A DNA stretch of 64,000 bases, taken from assembly GCF_029760955.1 (NCBI RefSeq), contig NZ_CP121682.1, positions 2,728,001 through 2,792,000 on the forward strand. Reading direction: 5' to 3'. The position numbers and the translations under genes were made by a program. This DNA is from Streptomyces cathayae. Lineage in GTDB: Bacteria; Actinomycetota; Actinomycetes; Streptomycetales; Streptomycetaceae. The notes under the pieces are model-generated. The model did not search any database and was not told where the DNA came from. It worked only from the letters and a program-made list of their open reading frames with translations. Shown here one piece after another: positions 1 through 9,118 of this stretch. Position 1 is the stretch's first letter, and the number at the start of each line of letters is the position of its first letter.

Positions 1-563
1 GGCGGATGGTCGGCGGTCCACTCCGCCACCTGCGACCAGCGGTAGTCGCTCCACGGGCCGGAGAAGGTGACCAGTTGGTCCGCGATCTCGGCGTGGCCCG
101 GGTACGGGTGGGTGCCGTGGCCGAGGACGATGTGGGCATCGTCACGGATCACGCGGAGTGCGCCGACCGTCCGCCGGACCTCGGGGAGCGCGGCCCGGTC
201 CGCGGGGCAGCGGTCCAGGAGGAATCCGTCGACCTGGTACCAGTCGATGAACCGGTGGGCCTTGGAGATCAGCTCGCCGGAGCCGCTCAGACCGTAGGCC
301 GAGTCGAGATGGCCCAGGACGCGGACACCGGCGTTGCGCAGCCGGCCGGCTGCCTCCAGGCAGTGCGGGTCGGGTCGCACGCCGGGACCGTTGGCCACGT
401 TCAGAACGACCCAGTGCAGAGGGCCCCCGGCCCCCGGGCGGGTGAGCGCGTTCCACTCGGCCGGGGCGAGGAGGGGGTGCGCCAGACCGGGGACGCCGAA
501 GCCGGTACGGACGCCGGTATCAGTGCCGGTGCCGGCTCCGGCCTCGGGGATCAGATACGACAC
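1..563 (-). CDS. Spherulin-4 / GH135-like glycosidase, C-terminus beyond window edge
   Basis: The minus frame reads from a GTG at 563 to the window edge (187 residues) with no stop. Motifs such as VLGHLDSAYG and WYQVDGFLLDRCP match the TIM-barrel of spherulation-specific family 4 proteins. Members of that family include the fungal Sph3 galactosaminogalactan hydrolase (GH135). In that family the enzyme cleaves alpha-1,4-linked N-acetylgalactosamine polymers, often as part of the polymer's own biosynthetic locus. The start lies 13 nt inside the end of the epimerase gene and has GGAGG just upstream, so it is translationally coupled to it. No signal peptide is visible at this start, which is odd for a secreted hydrolase. 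The family call is good; substrate is inferred. Confidence 0.78.
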   Translation of the reverse strand, partial: MSYLIPEAGAGTGTDTGVRTGFGVPGLAHPLLAPAEWNALTRPGAGGPLHWVVLNVANGPGVRPDPHCLEAAGRLRNAGVRVLGHLDSAYGLSGSGELISKAHRFIDWYQVDGFLLDRCPADRAALPEVRRTVGALRVIRDDAHIVLGHGTHPYPGHAEIADQLVTFSGPWSDYRWSQVAEWTADHP

Positions 564-1579
564 GCCGCCTCCATCCAGATGTCGGCGAGGGACTCCTCGA
601 GGTTGATCCTGGGGCGCCAGCCGAGCCGGTCGCGCGCGGTGCGCACGTCCGCCTGCTGCCAGCTGCCGCAGCCGTCCGGGTACGGGTACGCGACCGACGC
701 CGCGTGGTGGTCGGACTCGCTCCGCGGGTGGCCGATGCCCGGCCTGAGATGCGGGGTGTGGGCGGTATGGCCCGTGTGGGTGGCGTGGGTGGTGTGGATG
801 CCGTGGGCGGCCTGGACACCGGGCGGGCCGTCGAGTTCGTGGAGGACCCCGCCGTATCCGGCCACGCGGGCGAGGACCGCGGCGGCGTCCCGCAGGCGGA
901 CGGCACGGCCCGAGCCGATGTTGATGACCCCCTGCGCGGCGGAGAGCGAGGCGGCGTGCACGGCACGGGCCACGTCCCGGACGTCGACGAAGTCGCGCTG
1001 GGCACCGAGACCGCCGAGCTTCAGCTCGCCCTCGCCGGACTGCATGGCGCGCCGCATCGCCTCGGCGAGGCGGCCGAGCGGGGAGCCGGCGGGGGTGCCG
1101 GGCCCCGCGGGTGAGAAGACCCGCAGGACCACGGCGTCCAGCCCGGAGCCGAGAACCAGTTCGGTCGCGGCGAGCTTGCTGACGCCGTACGGGCCACCGG
1201 GACGGGGGACGGCGTCCTCCGCCGTGGAGGAACCGGGCTGGCTGGGGCCGTACTCCGCGCTGCAGCCGATCTGCACGAGGCGGGCGCCGCAGCCGCTGCG
1301 GCGCAGGGCCTCGCACACGGTGGCGACGGCGACGGTGTTGTGCCGGGTGAGTTCCCGGGCCCCGCCACGGGTGGCACCGGCGCAGTTGACCACCACACCG
1401 GGGTGGACGGCGTCGAGGAACCGGGTGAGCGCGCCGGGGCTGCCGGTGGCGAGGTCGAAGCGGACGTCGGCGTCGTCGCCGCGGCCGAGGACGGTGAGCT
1501 GGACGGCCGGGTCGGCGAGCAGACGGTCGGCGACGAAACGGCCGATGTACCCGTTGGCTCCGATCAGCAGGACTCTCAT
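551..1579 (-). CDS. NAD-dependent epimerase/dehydratase (SDR family)
   Basis: A 342-residue extended short-chain dehydrogenase. The Rossmann motif GANGYIG is at residues 7-13 and the catalytic YxxxK is at Tyr131-Lys135 (YGVSK). Such enzymes epimerise or dehydrate nucleotide sugars. Next to a PelF-like transferase, a UDP-GlcNAc/UDP-GalNAc 4-epimerase role (like PelX or fungal Uge3) is an inference. Residues about 258-280 form a His/Thr repeat (HTTHATHTGHTAHTPH) that is not part of the fold and probably loops out. It lies about 40 nt downstream of the membrane-protein gene and overlaps the spherulin-4 gene, so the four genes appear to form one minus-strand operon. Confidence 0.85.
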   Translation of the reverse strand: MRVLLIGANGYIGRFVADRLLADPAVQLTVLGRGDDADVRFDLATGSPGALTRFLDAVHPGVVVNCAGATRGGARELTRHNTVAVATVCEALRRSGCGARLVQIGCSAEYGPSQPGSSTAEDAVPRPGGPYGVSKLAATELVLGSGLDAVVLRVFSPAGPGTPAGSPLGRLAEAMRRAMQSGEGELKLGGLGAQRDFVDVRDVARAVHAASLSAAQGVINIGSGRAVRLRDAAAVLARVAGYGGVLHELDGPPGVQAAHGIHTTHATHTGHTAHTPHLRPGIGHPRSESDHHAASVAYPYPDGCGSWQQADVRTARDRLGWRPRINLEESLADIWMEAACRI

Positions 1580-1619
1580 CGGGCGGCTCCTGTGGCGGCC
1601 GGGGCCGCTGGGCGGGTGG

Positions 1620-2768
1620 TCATGTGGGATCTCCTTGCAGGGGTGCCTGCGGCCGGACGTGCGCCGAGGCTCGGGGGAGTGTGCGGGTTGCGTGGATCAG
1701 GAGGGTCAGGGCCGCCGCGCCACAGGTGAGGGCGGGGACCGCGGCGGGACCCCAGGCTGCGACCAGGCTTTCCACGGGGGTGGCCAGCGCGCCGCAGCCG
1801 GGGAGGCGGGCCGCGAAGACCGTGGCCGGGGCGGCTGCCTGGGCCAGGACGGCGGCGACGAGGACCACCTTCGGGGCACGGGTGAAGCCGTGGAGGGCGA
1901 GGAGGCGGGCCAGGAAGAGGAGGGCGCCCAGGGAGAGCACCTCGAAGGGGGTGAAGGGCTCGTCCAGGGCCGTGGCGCAGAGGGAGAGGAGAACGGCCAG
2001 AGCACACAGGAACAGTGCGAGGACGCCGAACAGCAGGGGGCGGACGGAGGCGGTGAAGTCTTCGAGGCCTCGGCTGGTCGCGAGTCCGCGGCGGGCCCGT
2101 GCGGTGAACAGGCCCGCGCCCCAGGCGCCGGGGGCGCAGGCCAGGGTGAGCGCCAGGACCGGGGCGACGGTGAGCGGCCAGTCTCCGTCGACGGCGCCGG
2201 TGGGCGGGCCGTCGGGGCCACCGGCGATCGCGGTGTGGAGCAGGCCGTCGCCCAGGACGGCGTAGCCGATGAGCCAGCAGGTCCACGTCGCCGTACCGGG
2301 GGCGGGTGGGCGGGCGGCGCCGAGCGGGCCCCGGCGCAGGACCGCGCGTGCGGCCAGGGCTACGGCGAGCACGCCCACGGCGACCGCGTAGAGGCGGGTC
2401 TGGCCGTGGGTGAGGCGCAGGGCGGTCACCGACGCCACACCGAGGGCCCCGGGGAGCAGCGTGAGGGCGATCCAGCCGACGCGGATCTCGGGGGCGGCGG
2501 TGGCGGAGGGGCCGGGGGCGTCGTGGTCGCGGGGGATCCGGGCGTACAGCTCCTCCGCGAGGGAGAAGACGTCCCGGTGCCGGAAGCGTGCGGCGGTCCG
2601 GTCGGTGACGCCGTGCGCCTCCAGGCCCGCCGCGATCTCCAGGGGGTCCACGGCACGTTCGCACAGCTCTCGGTGGCGGTGCAGCAGCGCCTTCACGGGG
2701 TCGGCGGTGCCCGGGCGGGTGGCGGCGGGCCGGGCCGGGTCCCGGTCCAGTTCGTCGAGTCCGGTCAT
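1620..2768 (-). CDS. Multi-span membrane protein in the polysaccharide operon
   Basis: 382 residues with a charged N-terminal region of about 90 residues (DPARPAATRPG, then a segment resembling a short helical domain). Around seven to nine hydrophobic segments follow, for example LYAVAVGVLAVALAARAVL and LLFGVLALFLCALAVLLSLC. I do not recognise a named family. Its ATG overlaps the stop of the PelF-like gene (ATGA), so the two are coupled. Its position corresponds to where Pel loci carry membrane partners (PelE, PelG) of PelF. It is shorter than PelG, so a transporter or scaffold role is only inferred from context. Confidence 0.75.
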   Translation of the reverse strand: MTGLDELDRDPARPAATRPGTADPVKALLHRHRELCERAVDPLEIAAGLEAHGVTDRTAARFRHRDVFSLAEELYARIPRDHDAPGPSATAAPEIRVGWIALTLLPGALGVASVTALRLTHGQTRLYAVAVGVLAVALAARAVLRRGPLGAARPPAPGTATWTCWLIGYAVLGDGLLHTAIAGGPDGPPTGAVDGDWPLTVAPVLALTLACAPGAWGAGLFTARARRGLATSRGLEDFTASVRPLLFGVLALFLCALAVLLSLCATALDEPFTPFEVLSLGALLFLARLLALHGFTRAPKVVLVAAVLAQAAAPATVFAARLPGCGALATPVESLVAAWGPAAVPALTCGAAALTLLIHATRTLPRASAHVRPQAPLQGDPT

Positions 2769-4513
2769 CGTGCCGCCTCCGTCGCGGGGACCAGTGGAGT
2801 GGCCGGCACCGGGGTGGCCGACGCCGGGGTGGGCGGCCTCAGGACGTCCGTGGCCCGCTCGGGGGTGCCGGTGGCCCAGGCGGGGGCGGTGCGGAACGGC
2901 GGGCGGGAGGCGGGGCCGGTCCGGTCGACGGGGACGTGGACCTCGGCGGGGGTGGCGAAGGGCAGGGGGTCACCGGTGTCGTTCAGCAGGACGCGGTGGA
3001 CCGGGCTGTGCGCCGCGATCTCCAGGTACAGGTCGTGGAACGCGGCGACGTTCTGCTCGACGGTGAACAGTTCGAGTGCGCGGGCGCGCGCGGCGGCGCC
3101 GAGGCGCGCCCGGCGCTCGGGGTCGCGCAGCAGCGCGACGCATGCCTCGGCGAGCGCCCGCGGGTCGCGGGGCGGTACGACGAGACCGGTTCCGCCGATG
3201 ACCTCGACCACCGCGCCGACGTCCGTGGACACCGTCGCGCGGGCGGAGAGCATCGCCTCGACGAGACCGTCCGGGAACCCCTCGACGACACTCGACAGGA
3301 CGATCACGGCGCCCGAGGCGTACGCCTCGGCCCGGACGGTGGGTTCCGGGCCGCCGATCTCCTCGAAGGACACCGGACCGGTGCCGGCGGGGTGCGGGCC
3401 GCCCTCGGCTCCGCCCGGGAAGAGGCGCGCGGCCAACGCCCGGCAGTGCTCCAGGTAGGCGGCGCCCACCGGGCCGGCCGGTCCGCCGATGATCCGCAGG
3501 CGGGCTCCGGGCACCTCGGCGCGGATGCCGGAGAACGCGTGCAGCAGGGAGACCAGGTCCTTGGCGGGCTCCACCCGGCCGGTCCACACGAGGGTGTCCG
3601 GGTTCGCGTGCTCCGGGGACTCCTCCGCCTCCACGAAGGGCGTGGCGTCCATTCCGGGGTGGACGGTGCGGATCCTCGCCCGGTCGGCACCGCAGCGTTC
3701 CTGCCAGCGACGGGCGTGGGTGTTGCCCGGGGTGACGAACGCGGCCCGCCGGTAGGTCTCGGCGGCGAGCCGGCCGTGGAAGGCCGCGAGCAGGGACCGG
3801 ACCGCCGGTGGGGCGTCCGGGCGGGTCAGGTAGTGCGTGCGCAGCCGCACGCCGTACTCGGTCACCAGCAGGGGGACGTCGAAGAAGTGTCCGGCGAGCA
3901 GGCCCGGCAGGGCGGCCGTGCCGCCGGAGGCGGCGTGACACAGGTCGACCGCGCCGAGCCCGTCCTCCTCGTACCAGTCGAGCGAGAGGGGGCGCAGGGC
4001 GTGCTGCAGACGGGCGGCCACGGTCAGCAGGTCCGGTACCCGGGCCTCCCGCGCGGCGCGCAGCACGCGGGGCGCGCGACAGGCGCGTTCCAGGATGCGT
4101 ACGGCGGTCTCGGAGCGGAGGGCGGCGTCGAGACCGCCCTCGTCGTGGGCCAGTTCGGCGAGGCCGTACAGAGCGTGGGCGAAACGGTCCGCCTCGGCCG
4201 GGGCGCGGGTCGCCGCGGGGTCCGCCGCGCTGAGCACGGCGGCGAGTTCGCCGTAGTGCTCGGTGAATCGCCGGCGCGCGCGCCTGCCGTGCACCACCCC
4301 GTCGTCCTCGGTCGTCCACAGCGGCGCGGTGCGCACCCTGGTGACCTGCGGCGGCAGCGGTACCCAGCCGGCGTCTTCCTGGGCCTGGCTGCGGCTGAAC
4401 GCGTAGACGTCGAACTCGTGGTGCCCGAGTCCGCGCACGAGACGGTCGCACCAGAGTCCGGCGTCACCGCCCACATACGGATAGCCACCCTCCGTAAGCA
4501 GTCCGATGCGCAC
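2765..4513 (-). CDS. GT4 glycosyltransferase, PelF-like (DUF3492 N-terminal)
   Basis: 582 residues. The N-terminus (LLTEGGYPYVGGDAGLW, then the TEYGVRLRTHYL region) matches the DUF3492 domain typical of PelF. The C-terminal half is a standard GT4 fold with WTGRVEPAKDL and the EGFPDGLVEAM donor-site motif. PelF is the cytosolic transferase that polymerises the GalNAc/GlcNAc-rich Pel polysaccharide from UDP-sugars. The start is GTG at 4513, with a G-rich SD about 9 nt upstream. A Pro/Ala-rich tail follows the GT domain. It is first in the apparent four-gene operon. GT4/PelF-type assignment is strong, but the actual product sugar is inferred. Confidence 0.85.
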   Translation of the reverse strand: MRIGLLTEGGYPYVGGDAGLWCDRLVRGLGHHEFDVYAFSRSQAQEDAGWVPLPPQVTRVRTAPLWTTEDDGVVHGRRARRRFTEHYGELAAVLSAADPAATRAPAEADRFAHALYGLAELAHDEGGLDAALRSETAVRILERACRAPRVLRAAREARVPDLLTVAARLQHALRPLSLDWYEEDGLGAVDLCHAASGGTAALPGLLAGHFFDVPLLVTEYGVRLRTHYLTRPDAPPAVRSLLAAFHGRLAAETYRRAAFVTPGNTHARRWQERCGADRARIRTVHPGMDATPFVEAEESPEHANPDTLVWTGRVEPAKDLVSLLHAFSGIRAEVPGARLRIIGGPAGPVGAAYLEHCRALAARLFPGGAEGGPHPAGTGPVSFEEIGGPEPTVRAEAYASGAVIVLSSVVEGFPDGLVEAMLSARATVSTDVGAVVEVIGGTGLVVPPRDPRALAEACVALLRDPERRARLGAAARARALELFTVEQNVAAFHDLYLEIAAHSPVHRVLLNDTGDPLPFATPAEVHVPVDRTGPASRPPFRTAPAWATGTPERATDVLRPPTPASATPVPATPLVPATEAAR

Positions 4514-4738
4514 GAGTGCACCCCCGATCTCCCGTATGGGGAGCCGCCGTTGGTCCGACGGCTCGCAGCGGGACGAACGTATGCGGACAAGGTGGGGGTG
4601 TGATGGACGGTTGTCCGTCGCACCATCAAAAGGGGTGAACGGTCGTAACTTTCCCGCACGGGACGCGTTCGGTCGCGCTATGCGATCAGATGTGCGATCG
4701 ACCGGCGCCGGACGCGACCGGCGTGCCCGGCCGGGGCG

Positions 4739-6259
4739 TCAGCCCTTCGGATAGGGCCAGGGGTTCGGCCGGCAGCTGATTCCGCCGTGGTCGAGGAACT
4801 TGGTCTGCTGCTGCATGACCGGGGCCAGATCGCCGTCCTTGTCGCAGGTGAGGTGGTTGTACCCCAGGCGGTGGCCGATCTCGTGGTTGATCAGCATCTG
4901 CCGGTAGGCGAGAAGCTCCTCGCCGTACGTCTCGGCGCCCTGCGCCCACCGGAACGCGTTGATCATCACGCGCTCGGTGGCCGCCGAGTCGCAGGAGACG
5001 TTGTCCACCGTGGTGTCGAGTCCGGACCTGGCGCACCAGTCGGCGGTCGTCCCGGGGCTGGCGAGCGTGATGACGAAGTCGGGGCGGCCCGAGTGGATGC
5101 GCTCGAAGGCACGGGCGCCGTTGTGCGACCAGCTGCGGTTGTCGTCGAGCGTCCGCCGCACCGCCTCGGCGAAGAGTTCGCCGTCGAGGCCGAGCCCCTG
5201 CTCCACATCGACGCGGTAGGTGAGCTTCTGCCCCGTGCCCCGCGCCTTGTCGATCCCGGGGATCGCGTCGAACTTCCCCGAACCCGCGAGGGAGTCGGCG
5301 ATCGGGTACTTCTTCTCCATCTTCTGCTCGTACGTCAACGGCACGGCGTCGGACGGCGCCTCCGAGGCCTCGTCCCGCCCGGCCCCGCGCGAGCCGGAGT
5401 CCCGGATGTCGCGCGCCGACTGGTCGATGGCGGACTGCGCCTGTACGTCGTCGGCGGCGGCGTCGGGTTCGTCGGCGACCTGGCCCGCCACGACGACGGC
5501 CAGCACGGTGGTCACGGCGGCGGCCGCGATCCCGGTGAACGCGCGCCCCTTGGCGCCCTTGGTCTCCGCCGGCGCTCCGGCGGGTGACGCGTCGTCACGG
5601 TCGGCCGGGGCACGGGCTGCCGACGCGGTGTCCCCACCGGTGACGGCGGCGTAGGGGTCCGTCGCGTACGCGGAGTCCGTCGCGAAGGTCCGGTGGGCCG
5701 GGTCGCGGGGCGTGAAGAGGCCGCCCTCCTCGCCGAAGGCGTCGAGGTAGTCCTGTCGCGGTCCGCGCGGATCGCGGGGTCCGCGCGGACCCCGCGCTTC
5801 CCACGGCCCCTCGAAAGGCGCCTGGCGCTGTCGCGGCAGGGACACGCCCCCGTCGGCCGGCCCGGGATGCCCCGGGTACCCGGGATACCCGGCTCCCGGG
5901 TGCGGCCCCCTCAACTCGCCCCAGCCACCGCCGGGTTCCCGCTGCTCGGGATGCCCGCCATCACGGACGCGCGGAACGCCGTGGACGGGGGTGCCGTCGG
6001 GCATGCGCGGCACTCCGGGCGCGGGTGTCCCGTCCGGGAGCCACCCGTCCGGCAGACGTGGCGCCCCGTGAACAGGAGGCCCGTACCCCGCGGGCGGGCC
6101 GTGGTCCGGCGCTCCACGGCTCGGCGGAACCAGGCCGTCCGGGCGGGCTCCTCCCCGGCCGTCACTGCCCCGGCCGCCCCGGGACCTCCGGTCGGCACGT
6201 GCCGCCGGATCCGCGGCGCCCCCCTTGGGGGCGGGTCCGCGACGGCTGTGGCGTCCCAC
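4739..6259 (-). CDS. DUF3152 membrane-anchored putative zinc metallopeptidase
   Basis: 506 residues. A long Gly/Pro/Arg-rich disordered region occupies residues 1-220, followed by a single transmembrane segment (TGIAAAAVTTVLAVVVAGQV) and an extracellular DUF3152 domain. Near the end the motif NHEIGHRLGYNH (HExGHxxGxxH, metzincin-like) with nearby cysteines indicates zinc binding, so a secreted-side protease is plausible. The start is GTG at 6259. It begins 8 nt after the stop of the upstream alpha/beta hydrolase on the same strand, suggesting co-transcription. The substrate is unknown. Confidence 0.85.
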   Translation of the reverse strand: MGRHSRRGPAPKGGAADPAARADRRSRGGRGSDGRGGARPDGLVPPSRGAPDHGPPAGYGPPVHGAPRLPDGWLPDGTPAPGVPRMPDGTPVHGVPRVRDGGHPEQREPGGGWGELRGPHPGAGYPGYPGHPGPADGGVSLPRQRQAPFEGPWEARGPRGPRDPRGPRQDYLDAFGEEGGLFTPRDPAHRTFATDSAYATDPYAAVTGGDTASAARAPADRDDASPAGAPAETKGAKGRAFTGIAAAAVTTVLAVVVAGQVADEPDAAADDVQAQSAIDQSARDIRDSGSRGAGRDEASEAPSDAVPLTYEQKMEKKYPIADSLAGSGKFDAIPGIDKARGTGQKLTYRVDVEQGLGLDGELFAEAVRRTLDDNRSWSHNGARAFERIHSGRPDFVITLASPGTTADWCARSGLDTTVDNVSCDSAATERVMINAFRWAQGAETYGEELLAYRQMLINHEIGHRLGYNHLTCDKDGDLAPVMQQQTKFLDHGGISCRPNPWPYPKG

Positions 6260-6267
6260 CTGGTGCC

Positions 6268-7341
6268 TCAGCCCCTCAGGTTCTCGGCGGTGGCCCCGCC
6301 GTCGGCGGCCTCGTCCGCAGCGGTGCCGGCGGCCGAGCCCGAAGCGCCCTTCGCGCCTGGCTCCAAAGTATCCCCCTTGACCGCTGAATCCGTTGCATCC
6401 GCGAGGAGTTCACGGAAAGCAGCGGCCACGACCTCGGGGTATTCCATCATCGCCACGTGCCCCGCGTCGGGCAGGGTGACCAGTCTGGAGTCGCGGAACG
6501 CACGGGCCGCGCGCCCGGCCATGCGGAAGCCGACGAGTTGGTCCCGGCCGCCGTACAGCAGCAGCGTCGGCGCGAGCACCCGCTCGGCCTGGCGCCACAG
6601 ACCGTGCTGACCACCCAGGGTGTACGCGTTGACGAGTCCCCGCGCGGAGCGCGCCATGGCGTCCCAGAAGTACGGCAGCCGCAGTCGCCGCTCCATCTCC
6701 TGCACGGCGTTGCCGAACGCCTCCGGCGACACCTGCGCGGGGTCCCCGTAGCAGAGGGCGACGACGCCGCGGACGCGCTGCTCCGCCGACCACTCCTGGG
6801 TGATCCGGGTGAAGAGCCGGGCGACTCCGGGCACCGCCAGCAGTCCCGTGGGCACCGCGGTGCGCTGCACCCGCAGCTCGGGCAGGGCCGGTGACACCAG
6901 CGTGAGCGTGCGGACGAGGTCGGGGCGTACCGCGGCGACGCGGGTGGCGACCGCGCCGCCCAGCGAGTTGCCGAAGAGGTGGACGGAGCCGCGCCCGGAA
7001 GAGTCGAGATAGCGGATCACCGCGCGCGCGTGCGCCGAGATCGAGTAGTTGCCGTCGTCCGGGGGCGGCGAGTCGCCGAAGCCCGGAAGGTCGACCGCCT
7101 CGCTGTCGACGACGTCGTCCAGGTGCGGCATCAACGCCGACCAGTTCTGCGACGATCCTCCCAGCCCGTGGATGTGGAGCGCGGCCGGCAGGCCCTCACG
7201 TGCGGGGGGCCTCGACCGCACCGACAGGGTGACGCCGGGCAGTTCGACCGATCTGAGGCGCTCGCCCTCCGCGACCCTGACGGCGGCCACCCTGGGCAGC
7301 ACGGTCGCGGGCGGCACGGACGGCAGGTCGGTCGAGGACAT
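6268..7341 (-). CDS. Alpha/beta hydrolase
   Basis: 357 residues with a complete alpha/beta hydrolase signature: oxyanion region HIHGLGGSSQNW, nucleophile elbow GNSLGG, acid in YGGRDQLVG and catalytic His in DAGHVAMMEYPE. The N-terminus lacks an obvious signal peptide and the C-terminal 40 residues are Ala/Gly-rich. It probably heads a two-gene unit with the DUF3152 gene. The ATG at 7341 faces a divergent gene across a 223-nt intergenic region. The substrate cannot be told from sequence (esterase, lipase or haloperoxidase-like). Confidence 0.88.
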   Translation of the reverse strand: MSSTDLPSVPPATVLPRVAAVRVAEGERLRSVELPGVTLSVRSRPPAREGLPAALHIHGLGGSSQNWSALMPHLDDVVDSEAVDLPGFGDSPPPDDGNYSISAHARAVIRYLDSSGRGSVHLFGNSLGGAVATRVAAVRPDLVRTLTLVSPALPELRVQRTAVPTGLLAVPGVARLFTRITQEWSAEQRVRGVVALCYGDPAQVSPEAFGNAVQEMERRLRLPYFWDAMARSARGLVNAYTLGGQHGLWRQAERVLAPTLLLYGGRDQLVGFRMAGRAARAFRDSRLVTLPDAGHVAMMEYPEVVAAAFRELLADATDSAVKGDTLEPGAKGASGSAAGTAADEAADGGATAENLRG

Positions 7342-7564
7342 GCCGCAATGTTACGAGACGATCACACGGGAGCTCGTGTGTTCGCGATCACAGGGGAAGC
7401 TCCGGACATCGGCCGGCCACCGCGGGCCCCGACTGTGCGCACCGTGTCACAACCCGATCGCGGATCGCATAGCGCCCGGATCGGGTGTCTCCTAGGCTCA
7501 TACCGAGGGCACCCGTACGTGGCCCCGCATTTTCCGGGGACGTCCATAGGAAGGGAGCCCAGCC

Positions 7565-7792
7565 ATGGCCATAGATCCCACCGACCCCGAGACGTTCGAG
7601 GAAACCGAGGACGCTCTCGAGGACCAGGAGTACGACGTCGAGGCACCCGAGGTCGACGCGGCCGAGCAGCGCGCGGACCTCGAGCAGGACCGCGACGACC
7701 CGCTGACCGGAGCCGACGCCGACCGCGCCAACGAGGCGGACCTGGCCGAGCAGGCCAGGGTCGTCTCCCTCCACGAGGAGGACTACCGGTGA
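7565..7792 (+). CDS. Small acidic hypothetical protein
   Basis: 75 residues, extremely rich in Glu and Asp (EDALEDQEYDVEAPEVD) and probably disordered or helical. The ATG follows AGGAAGGGAG at good spacing. I recognise it only as the sort of short acidic protein common in Streptomyces. No domain or membrane segment is visible. It stands alone between divergent and downstream genes, and a TAGGCT (-10-like) lies about 70 nt upstream at 7493. Confidence 0.7.
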   Translation: MAIDPTDPETFEETEDALEDQEYDVEAPEVDAAEQRADLEQDRDDPLTGADADRANEADLAEQARVVSLHEEDYR

Positions 7793-8013
7793 AAGTGACG
7801 ACCACCGGTGAAGGCGACGGTGCCGGAACAAGGCGGCACCGTCCGGGAGGGAGGTCCCATCCTGCCCTCATTGTCAGGCTTTGAAACGGTCCGTGACTCT
7901 TTCACCACAGTCCGGTCCGTGAAATTCTGCGCCCTCAGCGCGCACACCACGGTTACCGAAAAGTACGATGGCGGCGCGGCTCACACCGCACGTGGACGAG
8001 AAGGGGAGGCGGC

Positions 8014-8658
8014 GTGACAGCCATCGAGCAGACAGAGGCCGTGCGCCCGAGGGGCACACGCCTGCCGCGCCGTGCCCGACGGAACCAGTTGCTGGGCGCC
8101 GCCCAGGAAGTATTCGTCGCGCAGGGCTACCACGCGGCGGCGATGGACGACATCGCCGAGCGTGCGGGCGTCAGCAAGCCGGTGCTCTACCAGCACTTCC
8201 CGGGCAAACTCGATCTCTACCTGGCCCTGCTGGACCAGCACTGCGAGGCGCTGATCCAGTCGGTGCGCCACGCGCTCGCGTCGACGAACGACAACAAGCA
8301 GCGCGTACGGGCGACCATGGACGCCTACTTCGCGTACGTGGAGGACGACGGCGGGGCCTTCCGCCTGGTCTTCGAGTCGGACCTGACGAACGAGCCCGCG
8401 GTGCGCGAGCGCGTCGACCGGGTCACCAACGACTGCGCCGAGGCGATCTGCGACGTCATCGCCGAGGACACCGGCCTGTCGCGCGAGGAGTCGATGCTGC
8501 TCGCCTCGGGGCTGGGCGGTCTGGCCCAGGTGGTGGCGCGGTCCTGGCTGCACAGCGACCGCACCGTGCCCCGCGACCAGGCGGTGCAGTTGCTGGCCTC
8601 GCTGGCCTGGCGGGGCATCGCCGGATTCCCGCTGCACGGCAACGAGCAGCAGTTCTGA
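8014..8658 (+). CDS. TetR family transcriptional regulator
   Basis: 214 residues. The N-terminal helix-turn-helix (LGAAQEVFVAQGYHAAAMDDIAERAGVSK split as helix 1 to 3, then PVLYQHFPGKLDLY) is a textbook TetR domain at residues 25-75. The remaining helices form the ligand/dimer domain. The start is GTG at 8014 with GGGGAGG upstream. It precedes the DUF3107 gene in the same direction with its own gap, so it may or may not share a transcript. Ligand and targets are unknown. Confidence 0.92.
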   Translation: MTAIEQTEAVRPRGTRLPRRARRNQLLGAAQEVFVAQGYHAAAMDDIAERAGVSKPVLYQHFPGKLDLYLALLDQHCEALIQSVRHALASTNDNKQRVRATMDAYFAYVEDDGGAFRLVFESDLTNEPAVRERVDRVTNDCAEAICDVIAEDTGLSREESMLLASGLGGLAQVVARSWLHSDRTVPRDQAVQLLASLAWRGIAGFPLHGNEQQF

Positions 8659-8824
8659 CGGCTCCCGGGGGCGTTGCCGGGTGAACGGGGAGCATTTTGT
8701 TCCCCTCGGCTGTTCGCTCCTGGCGTTGCGGGGGCTGAGCGTGCACATCCCCTCACCGGGCTAATGTGTGCTGGGTACGGCGCGGAAGGTCGCGCACTTC
8801 ACTGACCGTCGGAGGGACATAGCC

Positions 8825-9052
8825 GTGGAGGTCAAGATCGGCGTGCAGCACGCGCCCCGCGAGATCGTTCTGGAGAGCGGTCAGAGCGCCGAGGAGGTCG
8901 AGCGCGTGGTGGCCGAGGCGCTGGCCGGAAAGTCGCAGCTGCTGACTCTCGTGGACGAGCACGGCCGCAAGGTCCTGGTCCCGGCCGACCGTCTCGCGTA
9001 TATCGAGATCGGTGAGCCGGCCCCGCGCAAAGTGGGCTTCGGCGCGCTGTAG
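8825..9052 (+). CDS. DUF3107 small protein
   Basis: 75 residues beginning VEVKIGVQHAPREIVLE. This matches the DUF3107 family of small actinobacterial proteins of unknown function. I chose GTG 8825 rather than the farther upstream in-frame ATG at 8768, because GGAGGG lies 8-10 nt before it and the family normally starts there. The protein is soluble and mixed alpha/beta (beta strand, helix SAEEVERVVAEALAG, then two strands). A strong terminator follows directly. Confidence 0.88.
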   Translation: MEVKIGVQHAPREIVLESGQSAEEVERVVAEALAGKSQLLTLVDEHGRKVLVPADRLAYIEIGEPAPRKVGFGAL

Positions 9053-9070
9053 GCGACGACCGGCAGACAG

Positions 9071-9118
9071 CGGAAGGGCCCGGCGGTCTCGGATTCTCGA
9101 CACCGCCGGGCCCTTCCG
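9071..9118 (+). terminator. Rho-independent-type hairpin after DUF3107 gene
   Basis: A perfect 17-bp inverted repeat, CGGAAGGGCCCGGCGGT and its complement, with a 14-nt loop, 18 nt after the DUF3107 stop. It has no strong U-tract, as is usual in Streptomyces. Confidence 0.85.

Noticed and set aside
6..3458. 1150-residue plus-strand open frame
   Set aside because: It is antisense to four real minus-strand genes with clear motifs. Such long frames arise from GC-rich codon bias, and its sequence is low-complexity.
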